A DNA stretch of 64,000 nucleotides from positions 372,001 through 436,000 of the forward strand of contig NZ_FOHJ01000001.1 in the NCBI RefSeq assembly GCF_900111405.1, read 5' to 3'. Below are positions 47,204 to 56,593 of the stretch, piece by piece; position 1 is the first letter of the stretch, and each line of letters opens with the position of its first letter. The position numbers and the translations under genes are program-made. Source of the DNA: Salinibacillus kushneri. Lineage in GTDB: Bacteria > Bacillota > Bacilli > Bacillales > Alkalibacillaceae. The notes beneath the pieces are model-generated. The model did no database searches. It was not told the origin of the DNA and saw only the letters and a list, made by a program, of their open reading frames with translations.

Positions 47204-48982
47204 CTAAAACCATACTAAATTTACAATAATAACTGTAGTAATCATTACAATGATACTTAAAGGTGTACCTACTTTCGCATAGTCGGTAAATGTATATCCA
47301 CCTGGACCATAGACAATCAGGTTGGTTTGATAACCAATGGGTGTCATGAAGCTTGCAGATGCTGCGATGGCAATAAGAACCGCAAATCCCATTGGGTCTA
47401 CGTGTAAATGGTTTGCCAGTTCCAAGCCAATAGGGAGCATTAGTACGGCCGCCGCACTATTTGTAATGATTTCTGTAAAAACATTTGTTAACAGATACAT
47501 TAAAAATAATATTGCCATAATACCTAAAGGCTGTCCAACAGATAATAGACCATCTGCAATCCACTTTGCCAGTCCTGTTTTTGTCATCGCAACGCCTATC
47601 CCAAATGAACTTGCAATGAGCAGTAATACATTAAATTGGATATTTCGCTTCGCTTCTTCTGGAGTGATTATTCGCGTTCCTAATAAAATCAGTGCCGCTA
47701 GTGCCATAGCTTTGAACATCGACAGCCATCCAAGGGTAACCATCATAATCATGGTGATTAAAAGCCCTACAGAAAACCAGCCTTTTTTGGGATGTGTATT
47801 TAATGATTTTGGTGTATCAAGTGGCGATACCACATAAAAGTCATTCGATTGCTGGTAGTTTTCAATAAAATCCGGTCCTGCCAATAATAGTAATGTATCC
47901 CCGGGTTTTAATACAATATCCCCAATTTTACTATGAATCCGTTCATTATTTCGATGAACCGCAATGACACCTGCATCATACTTGGAACGAAATTTGGACT
48001 GTTTAATCGATTTCGACAAGAGTGACGATTGATGGGAAACCACAACCTCGACCAATTGAGAAGTGCCGTTCCGTAAATCATTGAGCTCTATATTGGTTCC
48101 CGTTTCTACATATAGCCCCTTTATACGCTGCAAATCAGCTAGAGTCGAAATGAGGCCTGCAAAAATAAGCCGGTCCCCTAATTGAATCGTTGTTGTAGAG
48201 CGTACAGGCGAAATCCGCTCATCTCCACGGATAATTTCAATTAAGTAAAGCCCCTTAAGATCCCGCAGACCTGCCTCCTGTACACTTTTATTCACATGAG
48301 CAAAATTGGAACCAACAACCATTTCTGCAATGTATTCTCTAGATTCCTCTTTCACCTGCTGTTGAAAGCCCTTATGCTCAGGAAGGATTTTATACCCAAC
48401 TGTAAATAAGTAAGCCATTCCAATGACCGTAATGGGCAGTCCTACTATTGCAAGCTGATAGAAGGAAAATCCATCAAATCCATAATCAAGTAACATCCCG
48501 TGTACCACTAGATTTGTAGAAGTTCCCATTAAGGTCATCGTTCCTCCCAAAATCGTGGCATAGGACAATGGAATTAAAAATTTCGAGGGAGCAATCCCGT
48601 GATCCTCACACCATTTCTTAATCAAAGGTGTAAAGGTTACAACAATCGGGGTATTATTTAAAAAGGCAGAGAATAGGGATGAAGGAATTAGAAATCGAAA
48701 CATAGACCCATTTCTACTCTTCCCTCTATCCAGCCAATTACTCATGGCCCGATCTACAATCCCGCTCTTTTGAACTGCACCTGCCACAATAAATAACAGG
48801 GCAATTGTAAGCATTCCTTCATTAGAAAAGCCCTGGAGTGCTTCTTCAGGTGTAAGTATTCCAGTAATTAATAAAATCGTTAGTGCAGAAAAAACAACCA
48901 TATCCGGCCGCGCTACTTCAAAAAGCAGCCCGCTCAGCATGGCTATAATGATGATTAATACAAAAATCATTTCAAAAGACAT
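47204..48982 (-). CDS. SLC13/DASS-family transporter with TrkA-C domains, probable sulfate permease
   Basis: 592 residues. Two blocks of membrane spans (about 1-190 and 400-592) enclose two soluble RCK_C/TrkA-C domains (about 210-375; FAHVNKSVQEAGLRDLKG and SIKQSKFRSKYDAGVIAVHRNN). LNNTPIVVTFTPLIKKW, ATILGGTMTLMGTSTNLVVHG and the C-terminal ASASFMTPIGYQTNLIVYGPG are the SNT sites that bind Na+ and anion. Context with cysC and cysQ points to sulfate. Confidence 0.87.
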   Translation of the reverse strand: MSFEMIFVLIIIIAMLSGLLFEVARPDMVVFSALTILLITGILTPEEALQGFSNEGMLTIALLFIVAGAVQKSGIVDRAMSNWLDRGKSRNGSMFRFLIPSSLFSAFLNNTPIVVTFTPLIKKWCEDHGIAPSKFLIPLSYATILGGTMTLMGTSTNLVVHGMLLDYGFDGFSFYQLAIVGLPITVIGMAYLFTVGYKILPEHKGFQQQVKEESREYIAEMVVGSNFAHVNKSVQEAGLRDLKGLYLIEIIRGDERISPVRSTTTIQLGDRLIFAGLISTLADLQRIKGLYVETGTNIELNDLRNGTSQLVEVVVSHQSSLLSKSIKQSKFRSKYDAGVIAVHRNNERIHSKIGDIVLKPGDTLLLLAGPDFIENYQQSNDFYVVSPLDTPKSLNTHPKKGWFSVGLLITMIMMVTLGWLSMFKAMALAALILLGTRIITPEEAKRNIQFNVLLLIASSFGIGVAMTKTGLAKWIADGLLSVGQPLGIMAILFLMYLLTNVFTEIITNSAAAVLMLPIGLELANHLHVDPMGFAVLIAIAASASFMTPIGYQTNLIVYGPGGYTFTDYAKVGTPLSIIVMITTVIIVNLVWF

Positions 48983-49011
48983 AGCTATGCCCCTTATTAG
49001 TTACATATACT

Positions 49012-49700
49012 CTATTTTACCATAAACCGACATATGGAAATAGACGAATTTTTGTATGTGGAGGAAATACCCAGGGGTGTAGGGAATTTCAAATTTATAG
49101 TCTTTTTGGCTTCCCTGACAACCATTTCCCAGCCAAACTGAAACAGGAAATCACTGATTCGTTCGATACCAATATTTTTTACTAACTGTTCCCGCAAGAT
49201 TCTTAATGATGATGACGGCGTGACAATATATTCCTTTCTTCTACTGCGACCGATTGTTTTAAACTTTTATCCGTCACTATAACGCTCACGGTGTCATCTC
49301 TCCCACTTGTTTGATAATCGTAATCTTCCATAAAATGTTGAGACAAGGGAGAGTTCCCTGCCTGGACATTTTTGTTATGCGTAAGTTTTTTCCTCCTTTG
49401 CCAGCTCCTACGCAACCCCGATGATCCAGTCCTCCTGGCCATCGACAGCACCCATTTCACTGATTTTCATCAAGATATCACGAGGATCTACGCATACTCC
49501 TTTTCAGCTCTTTCCGCAAATAATAGGAAACTTGAGTAGACACCCGTATAACCTAATGTAAGACTCAATAAATCAATTTGTACAGGCCCTCTCCACTCAC
49601 CATGGAACTGATCTCTAATTTCATTTTTCACACAACGCAAATGACGTGATCTCAAAAGATAGTAAGAACCTACTAGAATACTAAGTAAGGAGATGTACAT
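49012..49700 (-). pseudogene. Probably decayed gene(s) upstream of the sulfate cluster
   Basis: Three short frames follow one another on the minus strand: 49700-49488 (70 codons; [31 protein letters not shown]), 49460-49203 (85 codons; DTVSVIVTDKSLKQSVAVEE, ends RRHHH) and 49197-49012 (61 codons). In the gap another frame reads DPRDILMKISEMGAVDGQED then WIIGVA and a stop. None has a good ribosome binding site, and the first ATG lies inside a REP copy. I read it as one or two genes broken by frameshifts; I do not recognise the ancestor. Confidence 0.4.
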
Positions 49701-49744
49701 AATTTAAATTCGACAACATTCGGGTGGTGACAGGCACCAGGACA
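49687..49744 (+). repeat. REP-like element, copy 3, within a 58-bp direct repeat
   Basis: AAGGAGATGTACATAATTTA, TTCGACAACATTC, the core GGGTGGTGACAGGCACC (49722-49738) and AGGACA. The whole 58 bp recurs at 50340-50397 with one mismatch. Confidence 0.9.
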
Positions 49745-49816
49745 TAATCCGTATGACAATACTAACCAGTTATGGTATTATTATGTTATATTATAGGAAG
49801 TTTGGAGGTGGGTATT

Positions 49817-50137
49817 ATGTCTGTATCAAGAATTTTAAAATGGGTGACTGGAGGATTAGAAGCTATTCTAGGGATTCCCGCATTAGGTGGCGCAATTATT
49901 ATTAGTCTATTATGGACTCCTCTTCTTGTTATGCTAGTTTTACATATTATCACACTAGTTATGACTAAAAAGGATGGCGGACAATCTACAGGTAGTGTTT
50001 TAGGTATTATAACTTCATGTATTGGTTGGATTCCTGTAGTAGGAATGATTATGCATATTCTATCAGCAATCTTCTTAATGATTAATGCAGCACAATCAGA
50101 CCAAAAGAGTACTACTTCAGAAAGTGCAATATCTTAG
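49817..50137 (+). CDS. Small membrane protein with two to four spans, 106 residues (unknown)
   Basis: ATG 49817 follows GGAGGTGGG; the longer frame from 49772 is rejected. Hydrophobic segments at about 12-45 (IPALGGAIIISLLWTPLLVM) and 60-90 (GIITSCIGWIPVVGMIMHIL), Ser/Thr-rich tail. No family recognised. It has its own terminator and lies exactly between two 58-bp direct repeats. Confidence 0.7.
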   Translation: MSVSRILKWVTGGLEAILGIPALGGAIIISLLWTPLLVMLVLHIITLVMTKKDGGQSTGSVLGIITSCIGWIPVVGMIMHILSAIFLMINAAQSDQKSTTSESAIS

Positions 50138-50175
50138 TAACCTAAACCAAGGCTGGGAACATAACCAGCCAAAAT

Positions 50176-50229
50176 AACTTAAAAAGGTTCCCATCATAGA
50201 TTTATTGATGATGGGAACCTTTTTAAGTT
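50176..50229 (+). terminator. Strong terminator after the small membrane protein gene
   Basis: AACTTAAAAAGGTTCCCATC continues into a perfect pair with GATGGGAACCTTTTTAAGTT; a very long stem with U-run. The rest of 50138-50482 contains REP copy 4 only. Confidence 0.95.
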
Positions 50230-50339
50230 AAATCATTTTCATTAAATTTTGTTAATTTGGATTAATAGCAGTGTACATTCAAAAGTTCACCGTGATGAAC
50301 AAAAATCCCAATATTTCCTAGTCCCTCTTTTACCATGTA

Positions 50340-50397
50340 AAGGAGATGTACATAATTTAATTTCGACAACATTCGGGTGGTGACAGGCACCAGGACA
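50340..50397 (+). repeat. REP-like element, copy 4, second half of the 58-bp direct repeat
   Basis: 57 of 58 bases identical to 49687-49744; core GGGTGGTGACAGGCACC at 50375-50391. Confidence 0.9.
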
Positions 50398-50482
50398 CTG
50401 GGACTTTCAATCGAGTGACATAAATCCCTATTCTTGATAAGATATGGTCATTAATAATTAAAACCTTGAGGAGGTTTTACAT

Positions 50483-51955
50483 ATGCCGAAAGACGAAGAC
50501 TTAGAAAAAGCAACAGGTGAAGCGACCGTTCAATCGTTAGAATTCCGGCTGGGTGCTTTTGGTGCAGCCATCCCCCTCTTGTTTTTTGTGGTATGGGCTA
50601 TTACCATTAGTGTCCTTCAGCTATCGTCTGAGGTTGGACTCGTTCTAGGTGCCGTTATAGGGTTAACCTTGGGGCTCTTCTTCTGTAAAAGTAAATGGGA
50701 GAATTTTGCCCAGGGATTATTTGATGGACTGGCACAACCTGTTGGTGTCGTTGCCATTGTTGCCTGGTTTTATGCGGGGATGTTTGCACAGGTTTTACAG
50801 GTTGGCGGACTTGTCGAAGGGCTTGTTTGGGTTGGATCCATTACAGGACTTAGTGGTGGACTATTCGTAGCCTTAACCTTCCTTTTATCTGCAACCTTTT
50901 CTACCGCTGTTGGAACCGGGTATGGAACGACAGTAGCTTTTAGTACGTTGATGTATCCAGCCGGCATTGCGGTTGAAGCTGATCCTGTCTTTATGTTTGC
51001 AGCGATTCTTGCTGGTGCTGTTTTTGGTGATAACCTGGCACCTGTTTCCGATACGACGATTGTATCGGCAGTGACACAGGATGCGGATGTTCCTGGTGTT
51101 GTGCGTTCTCGTTTTAAATATGCTATCGCAGCAGCCATTCCAGCAACGATTCTGTTTGCCATATTTGGAGGTGGTGGAAACATCCAAGGTGATGCAGGAG
51201 CCATCCAATCCATGGCAGAATCAACGAATCCAAATGGTCTAATCATGCTTATTCCTTTTGCCTTAGTGCTAATTTTAGCGTTGCGAGGCCATCATTTGTT
51301 GACATCTTTAACTTGGGGAATTGTATCAGCCATTATATTAATTGCAATCTTACAAATTCAGCCGCTTACGGCAATTCTAAATTTCAATCCTGACTCGGAC
51401 ATGATTGTTGAAGGTGCTTTAGTATCAGGTATTACCGGCTATTTTAATATGGCCATTCTCATTCTCTTAATCGTAGCAGCCGGGCACCTGTTAAAGCTTG
51501 GCGGAACCATGGAAGTGATTACGAAAGCATTAATTAAATGGATAAAAGCTTCGATTCGAAAAGCAGAATTCTCGATATGGTGTCTTGTTGCGTTATTAAA
51601 CAGTGCAATTACGATTAATACAGCAGCTGAAATAGCAGCGGCCCCATTTGTGCGAGAGCTCGGAACAAAGTATAAAATCCATCGCTACCGCCGGGCTAAT
51701 ATGTTAGATGCCATCACTTCAGCATTAGGTTACATTTTTCCATGGGGCGCTCCTGTCCTGTTGGGATGGTCGACGATTCAAACCATGCAGGAGCAGTATG
51801 AATGGCTGCCTGTAGTCGATCCAACATCGGTATTCCCATTTGTATTCCAGGGCTGGTTCCTTGTAATCATCATGCTCATAGCAGCATTAACTGGATGGGG
51901 ATTGCGTTATGAAGGAAAAAATGGAGAGGAATTGCGAGAGCCGCCGCAGGATTAA
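50483..51955 (+). CDS. Na+/H+ antiporter, NhaC family
   Basis: 490 residues with about eleven to thirteen membrane spans. ATFSTAVGTGYGTTVAFSTL, GAVFGDNLAPVSDTTIVSAV (the GDxxSPxSDTT motif of NhaC) and the later LNSAITINTAAEIAAAPFVR are characteristic. GAGGAGG precedes the ATG. It exports Na+ in exchange for protons, or a related amino-acid couple as in MleN/malate-lactate antiporters; the latter is not excluded. Confidence 0.88.
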   Translation: MPKDEDLEKATGEATVQSLEFRLGAFGAAIPLLFFVVWAITISVLQLSSEVGLVLGAVIGLTLGLFFCKSKWENFAQGLFDGLAQPVGVVAIVAWFYAGMFAQVLQVGGLVEGLVWVGSITGLSGGLFVALTFLLSATFSTAVGTGYGTTVAFSTLMYPAGIAVEADPVFMFAAILAGAVFGDNLAPVSDTTIVSAVTQDADVPGVVRSRFKYAIAAAIPATILFAIFGGGGNIQGDAGAIQSMAESTNPNGLIMLIPFALVLILALRGHHLLTSLTWGIVSAIILIAILQIQPLTAILNFNPDSDMIVEGALVSGITGYFNMAILILLIVAAGHLLKLGGTMEVITKALIKWIKASIRKAEFSIWCLVALLNSAITINTAAEIAAAPFVRELGTKYKIHRYRRANMLDAITSALGYIFPWGAPVLLGWSTIQTMQEQYEWLPVVDPTSVFPFVFQGWFLVIIMLIAALTGWGLRYEGKNGEELREPPQD

Positions 51956-51965
51956 ACGAGTAATA

Positions 51966-52003
51966 AGGGGTATGCCATTTATATGGTCATACCCCTTTCT
52001 CTT
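51966..52003 (+). terminator. Terminator after the nhaC-type gene
   Basis: AGGGGTATG pairs with CATACCCCT (loop region itself partly complementary), then TTTCTCTT. Confidence 0.82.
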
Positions 52004-52188
52004 CGTTTACCTTGAAAGTCAAAATGTCAATCTGTGGGGACTTTGTTTTTTCCTCCTAATTGTTAGGAGAACCAATCTGATTGTTAGCACTCGTTTATCT
52101 CTGACCTATACATCTCTGCTTCTTTCCTATATTGAGATAGATATTTACGACTGATTAAATGTGACAAAACGCTGCTGCTGATAAGGAA

Positions 52189-53394
52189 CTAGATTGTATC
52201 TCCCTTTTCTAACATTTTTGGAGAAACCTTTACGGATTGAGGATACTTTATACCTGACCCAGTGTTCAAGCCTACCACAGTTTCATTTTGCTCAATCCAT
52301 CCTTGTTTACGTAATCTTCGGATAGCTGCAAAAGTAGCAGCACCTTCTGGACAAACAAAACTTCCTTCCAATCCTGCTAATTTTTCCTGTTCAAAAATGA
52401 TAGATTCATCATCTACGGCAATAGCGCAGCCGTCCGTATTGTATATGGCATCCAGTACAAGAAAGTCACCTAGAGCTTTTGGTACGTTGATTCCGAATGC
52501 AAGTGTAGAAGAATCCTTCCAAAACTCCGATTCAGTCTTCCCTTCTTCCCAAGCTTTTACAATAGGGGCACAGCCTGTTGACTGAACGGCAACTAATCTA
52601 GGTAGTTCGCCTTTTACCCAGCCAAGTTTCTTTAACTCTTTTAATGCCTTATAAATTCCAATAAGACCGACTCCCCCACCAGTAGGGTATACGATGACAT
52701 CAGGAAGCTTCCACTTGAGTTGTTCGGCAATTTCCAATCCCATCGTTTTCTTACCTTCGATTCGGTAGGGTTCCTTTAAGGTAGCAGCATCAAAGAGGTT
52801 GTAATCTTTCACCGCTTTTCCTACAATTTTTCCAGCATCACTAATAAGGCCATTTACCAAATAAAGATTGGCTCCAGATAGTGCTACTTCCTTTCTCGTA
52901 ATTTCAGGTGCATCCTTTGGCATCACAACTGTAGACTTTAAACCAGCTTTTGCACTATATAAAGCCCATGCAGATCCAGCATTCCCATTTGTTGGCATTG
53001 CCAGTTCTTTTACTCCGACTTCTTTTGCCTTAGATACACCAACAGCTGCTCCCCTTGCTTTAAATGTACCTGTAGGAATTAGTCCTTCATCCTTCATAAA
53101 AAGATTTTCCATACACATTTCTTCACCAAGATTTGATAAAGAAATAAGAGGGGTCATACCTTCTCCCATCGAGACGACATTCTCACTATCTTCAACGGGG
53201 AGAAGCTCGTGATATCTCCACAACGAATCATCTCTTGATTTCAATTCTTCCGCTGTTAAATTCATTTGTAATGTTTCCAAATCATAATCTACTAAAAGAG
53301 GAGTACCACAGGAACACAATTGATGTTGTTCCCTGGTATTAAAACGTGTTCCGCATTTTGGACAATAAAGATTTGAAACATAACTGTATTTCAT
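52189..53394 (-). CDS. Threonine synthase (PLP fold II) with N-terminal zinc ribbon
   Basis: 401 residues from ATG 53394, behind GGGAGTGGG. The N-terminus YCPKCGTRFN...CSCG is a four-Cys zinc ribbon seen in a threonine synthase subgroup. PLP Lys in TGTFKARGA (about residue 100), TNGNAGSAWALY, the phosphate loop PTGGGVGLIGIYKA and C-terminal LNTGSGIKYP support the family. It converts O-phosphohomoserine to threonine; no hom or thrB is near, so a paralogue with another role (diaminopropionate or cysteate synthase-like) is possible. Confidence 0.82.
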   Translation of the reverse strand: MKYSYVSNLYCPKCGTRFNTREQHQLCSCGTPLLVDYDLETLQMNLTAEELKSRDDSLWRYHELLPVEDSENVVSMGEGMTPLISLSNLGEEMCMENLFMKDEGLIPTGTFKARGAAVGVSKAKEVGVKELAMPTNGNAGSAWALYSAKAGLKSTVVMPKDAPEITRKEVALSGANLYLVNGLISDAGKIVGKAVKDYNLFDAATLKEPYRIEGKKTMGLEIAEQLKWKLPDVIVYPTGGGVGLIGIYKALKELKKLGWVKGELPRLVAVQSTGCAPIVKAWEEGKTESEFWKDSSTLAFGINVPKALGDFLVLDAIYNTDGCAIAVDDESIIFEQEKLAGLEGSFVCPEGAATFAAIRRLRKQGWIEQNETVVGLNTGSGIKYPQSVKVSPKMLEKGDTI

Positions 53395-53470
53395 AAGAAT
53401 CCCACTCCCTATGGATATCATTTAAAAGAATATGAAATGAATACTATCAACAACTGCCTTAAAGTCAGGT

Positions 53471-55648
53471 CTATACTTTCTCCAGAAGGCCTATTTCCAG
53501 ACACTTCTTCACAGACAACTGCTTTGAAAACTTTGGAAATCGAATTTCAATTATTCCATCATCACAGGATATAATCTCACCAGATCCGAAGACGCGATGT
53601 TTAACGAGGTCCCCCTTCTGTAACCCATCTATATTTTGAATTGCATTAGGATTAACAGGAACCTTGGACTTTCGTGAGGTTCTTCTTTGAATTGGAACCT
53701 TTTCCTCCGTTTGCTCAATCACCTTAGATGGATGGATAATCCGCCTTACATCCTCATAAAACCGGGAAATCCTCATCTTTTTCCCATACTTCCTCTGATG
53801 CGTCAAAAGCTCCAGATATTCTTGTGCTCTTGTCATCCCGACATAAAATAGCCTGACTGCTTCCTCCAGCGGTTCATAAACGCCCTCTTTCGCCCGTTCT
53901 AAATCTGACTGCGCCGGAATAACACCATCAATGAGATCAATCATATACACTTTTGGGTATTCCAGCCCTTTTGCACTATGAAAAGTTGAAAAGGTTACCG
54001 CGTTTTCATGCTTATTACATTTCGATGAAGCCATAAGAGCATCTAAATGTTTTATCCGTTTTCCAAACTCGGCGACGCTGGCAACGGATTTCGAGATTTC
54101 CTCTAAGGTGTTTAAGATGTCCAATAAATGATCCTTATTGAAGCCGAGTCGTTTACTCATATCCTTCAAAACATCGTCATATCCAAGATCCTTGCGTATT
54201 GTTCGTATGGCTTGAGCTGGATTCATAGTCTTCATTTCTATGAAAATTTCTTTGCCCTTTTTGATTTTTATCTTCTGAAAATCTTTGAAATTGGTATAGT
54301 TGAGTAAATTGTCAAACACAGGCTCTCCATTCTGAATCCTCTTAAGGTCTTCCATATGAAATTTTGATAAATACCAATGAAACTTTCCGTACACTCGCTC
54401 AAAAATATCGGTCCGTCTTATATCAAAGGCTAATCGCATAAAATTTAGGACATCTTTTACAATCCAATGGCTAAAAAACCGGTTGTCAGGGTCCTTCATA
54501 TAGAAAGGAATTCGGGCTCGTTCAAAGGCATCAATTAAGGGAATGGATGAGGAGTGATTCCGGTACAAAATCGCAACATCTCTATAGTTTTCTAAATGAG
54601 AGATATTATCTACTAAATAGTCTGACTGCTCCCGAAAATCCTGAAGTGTTGTTAATTGAACCTGATTCTTTGCTGGATTTTCTGTAAACATCTGTTTATC
54701 ATACCGATTTTTATTTCGCTTAATAAACTGGTTTGCTATATTTACAATCTCTTTGCTGGACCTGTAGTTTTGTTCCATTTTCAGAACGGTTGCATCAGGA
54801 TATACCTTTTTAAAGTCAAGTAAGTATTGAGGTTCAGCTGCCCGCCACATATAAATTGACTGATCATCATCAGCCACAACACATAGATTGTGATGTTTCC
54901 CGACAAGCTTCTCAATAATCGAATGCTGAACCAGTGATGTATCCTGACTTTCATCCGTGAGCACATAGTCATACTTCTGCTGATACTTTATCCGCAGCTT
55001 CTGTTCCGTTTTAAGTAAGCGGTTCGCAATCGTGAGCATGTCATCATAATCTACGAACAATCGGTCGGGAAATGATGTCTTATAGGCTTCATACTGCTTC
55101 ATGATTTCTCCTGCTTTTGGTACATTACACCCAACAGACGCCCATTTTTCCTCAGGGATTAATCGGTTTTTGATATAGCTGATATACGTTATGAGCTCTT
55201 CCAACTGATCATCTGTAATCATCTCATTATGTATCGATTGAAAGATTCCACGCAGAATCCTCTTCTTATTTAACTTACCTTCCCCTTCAATAAGCTGATA
55301 TGTGGTCCCTTTCTGGTAGAAATACTCTCGTACCACCTGAAAAGCTAAACTATGAATGGTAGAAAAATCAACCGGGGGAAGATAGGGGAAAAACTGCTGA
55401 AACCTTTCTTTCATATCATTGGCCGCAGCCTTACTGAAGGTGACAGCTTTTATTCGGGAAGGAATCGCACCTTTAGCTTCAATTAAATAACCTATCCTCA
55501 TGATAATCGTTGTGGTTTTGCCTGAACCAGGCGAGGCCAACAGCAATAGCGGACCATCTGTACGTAACACCGCTTGACGCTGCACCTCATTCAGTGAAAC
55601 GCCCAATTCGGCATTCTTTCTATTAAAAAAAAGATTTCCTCTAGTCAT
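53471..55648 (-). CDS. UvrD/PcrA-family ATP-dependent DNA helicase (YjcD-like)
   Basis: 725 residues starting at ATG 55648 (GAGGGAGCAAGGG upstream); the upstream extension lies in a REP element and is rejected. Superfamily 1 motifs: LNEVQRQAVLRTDGPLLLLA, SPGSGKTTTI (Walker A), VDFSTIHSLAF, LTDESQDTS, VADDDQSIYMWRAA, LEQ-type MEQNYRSSKEI, FSTFHSAKGLEYPKVYM and LFYVGMTRAQEYL. A C-terminal domain of about 70 residues (GDLVKHRVFGSGEI) is the KOW-like UvrD tail. It unwinds DNA in repair or recombination. Confidence 0.9.
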   Translation of the reverse strand: MTRGNLFFNRKNAELGVSLNEVQRQAVLRTDGPLLLLASPGSGKTTTIIMRIGYLIEAKGAIPSRIKAVTFSKAAANDMKERFQQFFPYLPPVDFSTIHSLAFQVVREYFYQKGTTYQLIEGEGKLNKKRILRGIFQSIHNEMITDDQLEELITYISYIKNRLIPEEKWASVGCNVPKAGEIMKQYEAYKTSFPDRLFVDYDDMLTIANRLLKTEQKLRIKYQQKYDYVLTDESQDTSLVQHSIIEKLVGKHHNLCVVADDDQSIYMWRAAEPQYLLDFKKVYPDATVLKMEQNYRSSKEIVNIANQFIKRNKNRYDKQMFTENPAKNQVQLTTLQDFREQSDYLVDNISHLENYRDVAILYRNHSSSIPLIDAFERARIPFYMKDPDNRFFSHWIVKDVLNFMRLAFDIRRTDIFERVYGKFHWYLSKFHMEDLKRIQNGEPVFDNLLNYTNFKDFQKIKIKKGKEIFIEMKTMNPAQAIRTIRKDLGYDDVLKDMSKRLGFNKDHLLDILNTLEEISKSVASVAEFGKRIKHLDALMASSKCNKHENAVTFSTFHSAKGLEYPKVYMIDLIDGVIPAQSDLERAKEGVYEPLEEAVRLFYVGMTRAQEYLELLTHQRKYGKKMRISRFYEDVRRIIHPSKVIEQTEEKVPIQRRTSRKSKVPVNPNAIQNIDGLQKGDLVKHRVFGSGEIISCDDGIIEIRFPKFSKQLSVKKCLEIGLLEKV

Positions 55649-55733
55649 AACCCTTGCTCCCTCTATGTTCCTAGCATGTTCTTTACTAATCGTATCATAG
55701 AGGATAACCGGTGGGTATGTGTAAAATTTATCA

Positions 55734-55763
55734 TTCGACAAAATTCGGGTGGTGACAGGCACC
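55734..55763 (+). repeat. REP-like element, copy 5
   Basis: TTCGACAAAATTC then the core GGGTGGTGACAGGCACC (55747-55763). Its last base is also the last base of the terC stop codon. Confidence 0.88.
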
Positions 55764-56536
55764 TATCCAGCTTTCACTTCTTCTTCCTCTTCTTTCGGCT
55801 TCCGACCAGACAGGAACCATCCCCCTATTGCGGTAGCTAATAAAACGCTCCAGAAGATGGTGGTCCATACGGCTCCATGCGGGAACTCGTGCGGCAATAC
55901 ACCAATGTCTTCGTGGGCAAGGGTAATAACACCCAGTTTTACACCGACCCAGGCGACGATTAAGTATGCGGTTGTTTCCAGTCCCGGGCGATCATTTAAT
56001 AGTTTAACAAACCAGGTAGCGGCATACTTAATCAGAATAAGACCCGCAACACCAGCTAATACGATAACTGCGAATTTTGCCCCATCCATTCCCCCGAAAG
56101 TTGGCAGTGGAGAGTCCGGAAGAGCCAGTGCAAGAGCAACCGCAGCTAAAATCGAGTCAATCGCAAAGGCAAGGTCGGCAAAGCCCAGCTTGGCAACGGT
56201 CGGCCAGAACCCTTTCCCCTTAGAAACCTCTTCTTTTCCATCGTCTTCATCTTCATCTGAACCACTAATGATATGCTTGACCCCTAAGTAGATCAGGTAG
56301 GCAGCACCAAGAGCCTGTACCTGCCATACATTCGCGAGGAACGAAATAGCGAAAATAGCCCCAAATCTAAAAACAAAAGCAAACATCACACCATAATTAA
56401 TCGCACGTTTTTTCTGTTCACCTGGCAAATGCTTCGCGATAATGGCTAATACAAGGGCGTTATCCGCTGACAATAATCCCTCAAGGCCAATAAGTACTAA
56501 TAAAGTCCATCCATATTCTATCCATATAGATTCCAA
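55763..56536 (-). CDS. TerC-family membrane protein, probable Mn2+ exporter (YkoY/YceF-like)
   Basis: 257 residues, seven to nine spans. ALVLIGLEGLLSADNALVLA (Asp-Asn in the first helix), FRFGAIFAISFL and FADLAFAIDSILAAVALAL (FAxDSI motif) define TerC. An acidic loop (SDEDEDDGKEE) lies near residue 105. B. subtilis MeeY (YkoY) and MeeF (YceF) export Mn2+ to load secreted enzymes. The yybP-ykoY riboswitch upstream supports manganese. Confidence 0.92.
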   Translation of the reverse strand: MESIWIEYGWTLLVLIGLEGLLSADNALVLAIIAKHLPGEQKKRAINYGVMFAFVFRFGAIFAISFLANVWQVQALGAAYLIYLGVKHIISGSDEDEDDGKEEVSKGKGFWPTVAKLGFADLAFAIDSILAAVALALALPDSPLPTFGGMDGAKFAVIVLAGVAGLILIKYAATWFVKLLNDRPGLETTAYLIVAWVGVKLGVITLAHEDIGVLPHEFPHGAVWTTIFWSVLLATAIGGWFLSGRKPKEEEEEVKAG

Positions 56537-56564
56537 AATGCCCTGTCTCCTCTCTTGCTAAATT

Positions 56565-56593
56565 GGTCTATTTTTAGCACATAAAAATAGACC
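56565..56593 (-). other. Second hairpin in the terC leader, overlapping the riboswitch terminator
   Basis: On the minus strand GGTCTATTTTT, ATGTGC loop, AAAAATAGACC: a perfect 11-bp stem (one base loop slip). Its left arm is the right arm plus U-run of the riboswitch terminator, so the two hairpins exclude each other. Confidence 0.75.

Noticed and set aside
50770-51246. Antisense open frame of 158 codons within the NhaC-type gene
   Set aside because: Shadow of a well-supported membrane protein gene; composition typical of reverse-strand frames.
55649-55762. 38-residue N-terminal extension of the helicase gene
   Set aside because: It is encoded by REP copy 5 and AT-rich spacer; a proper ribosome binding site lies before the ATG at 55648.
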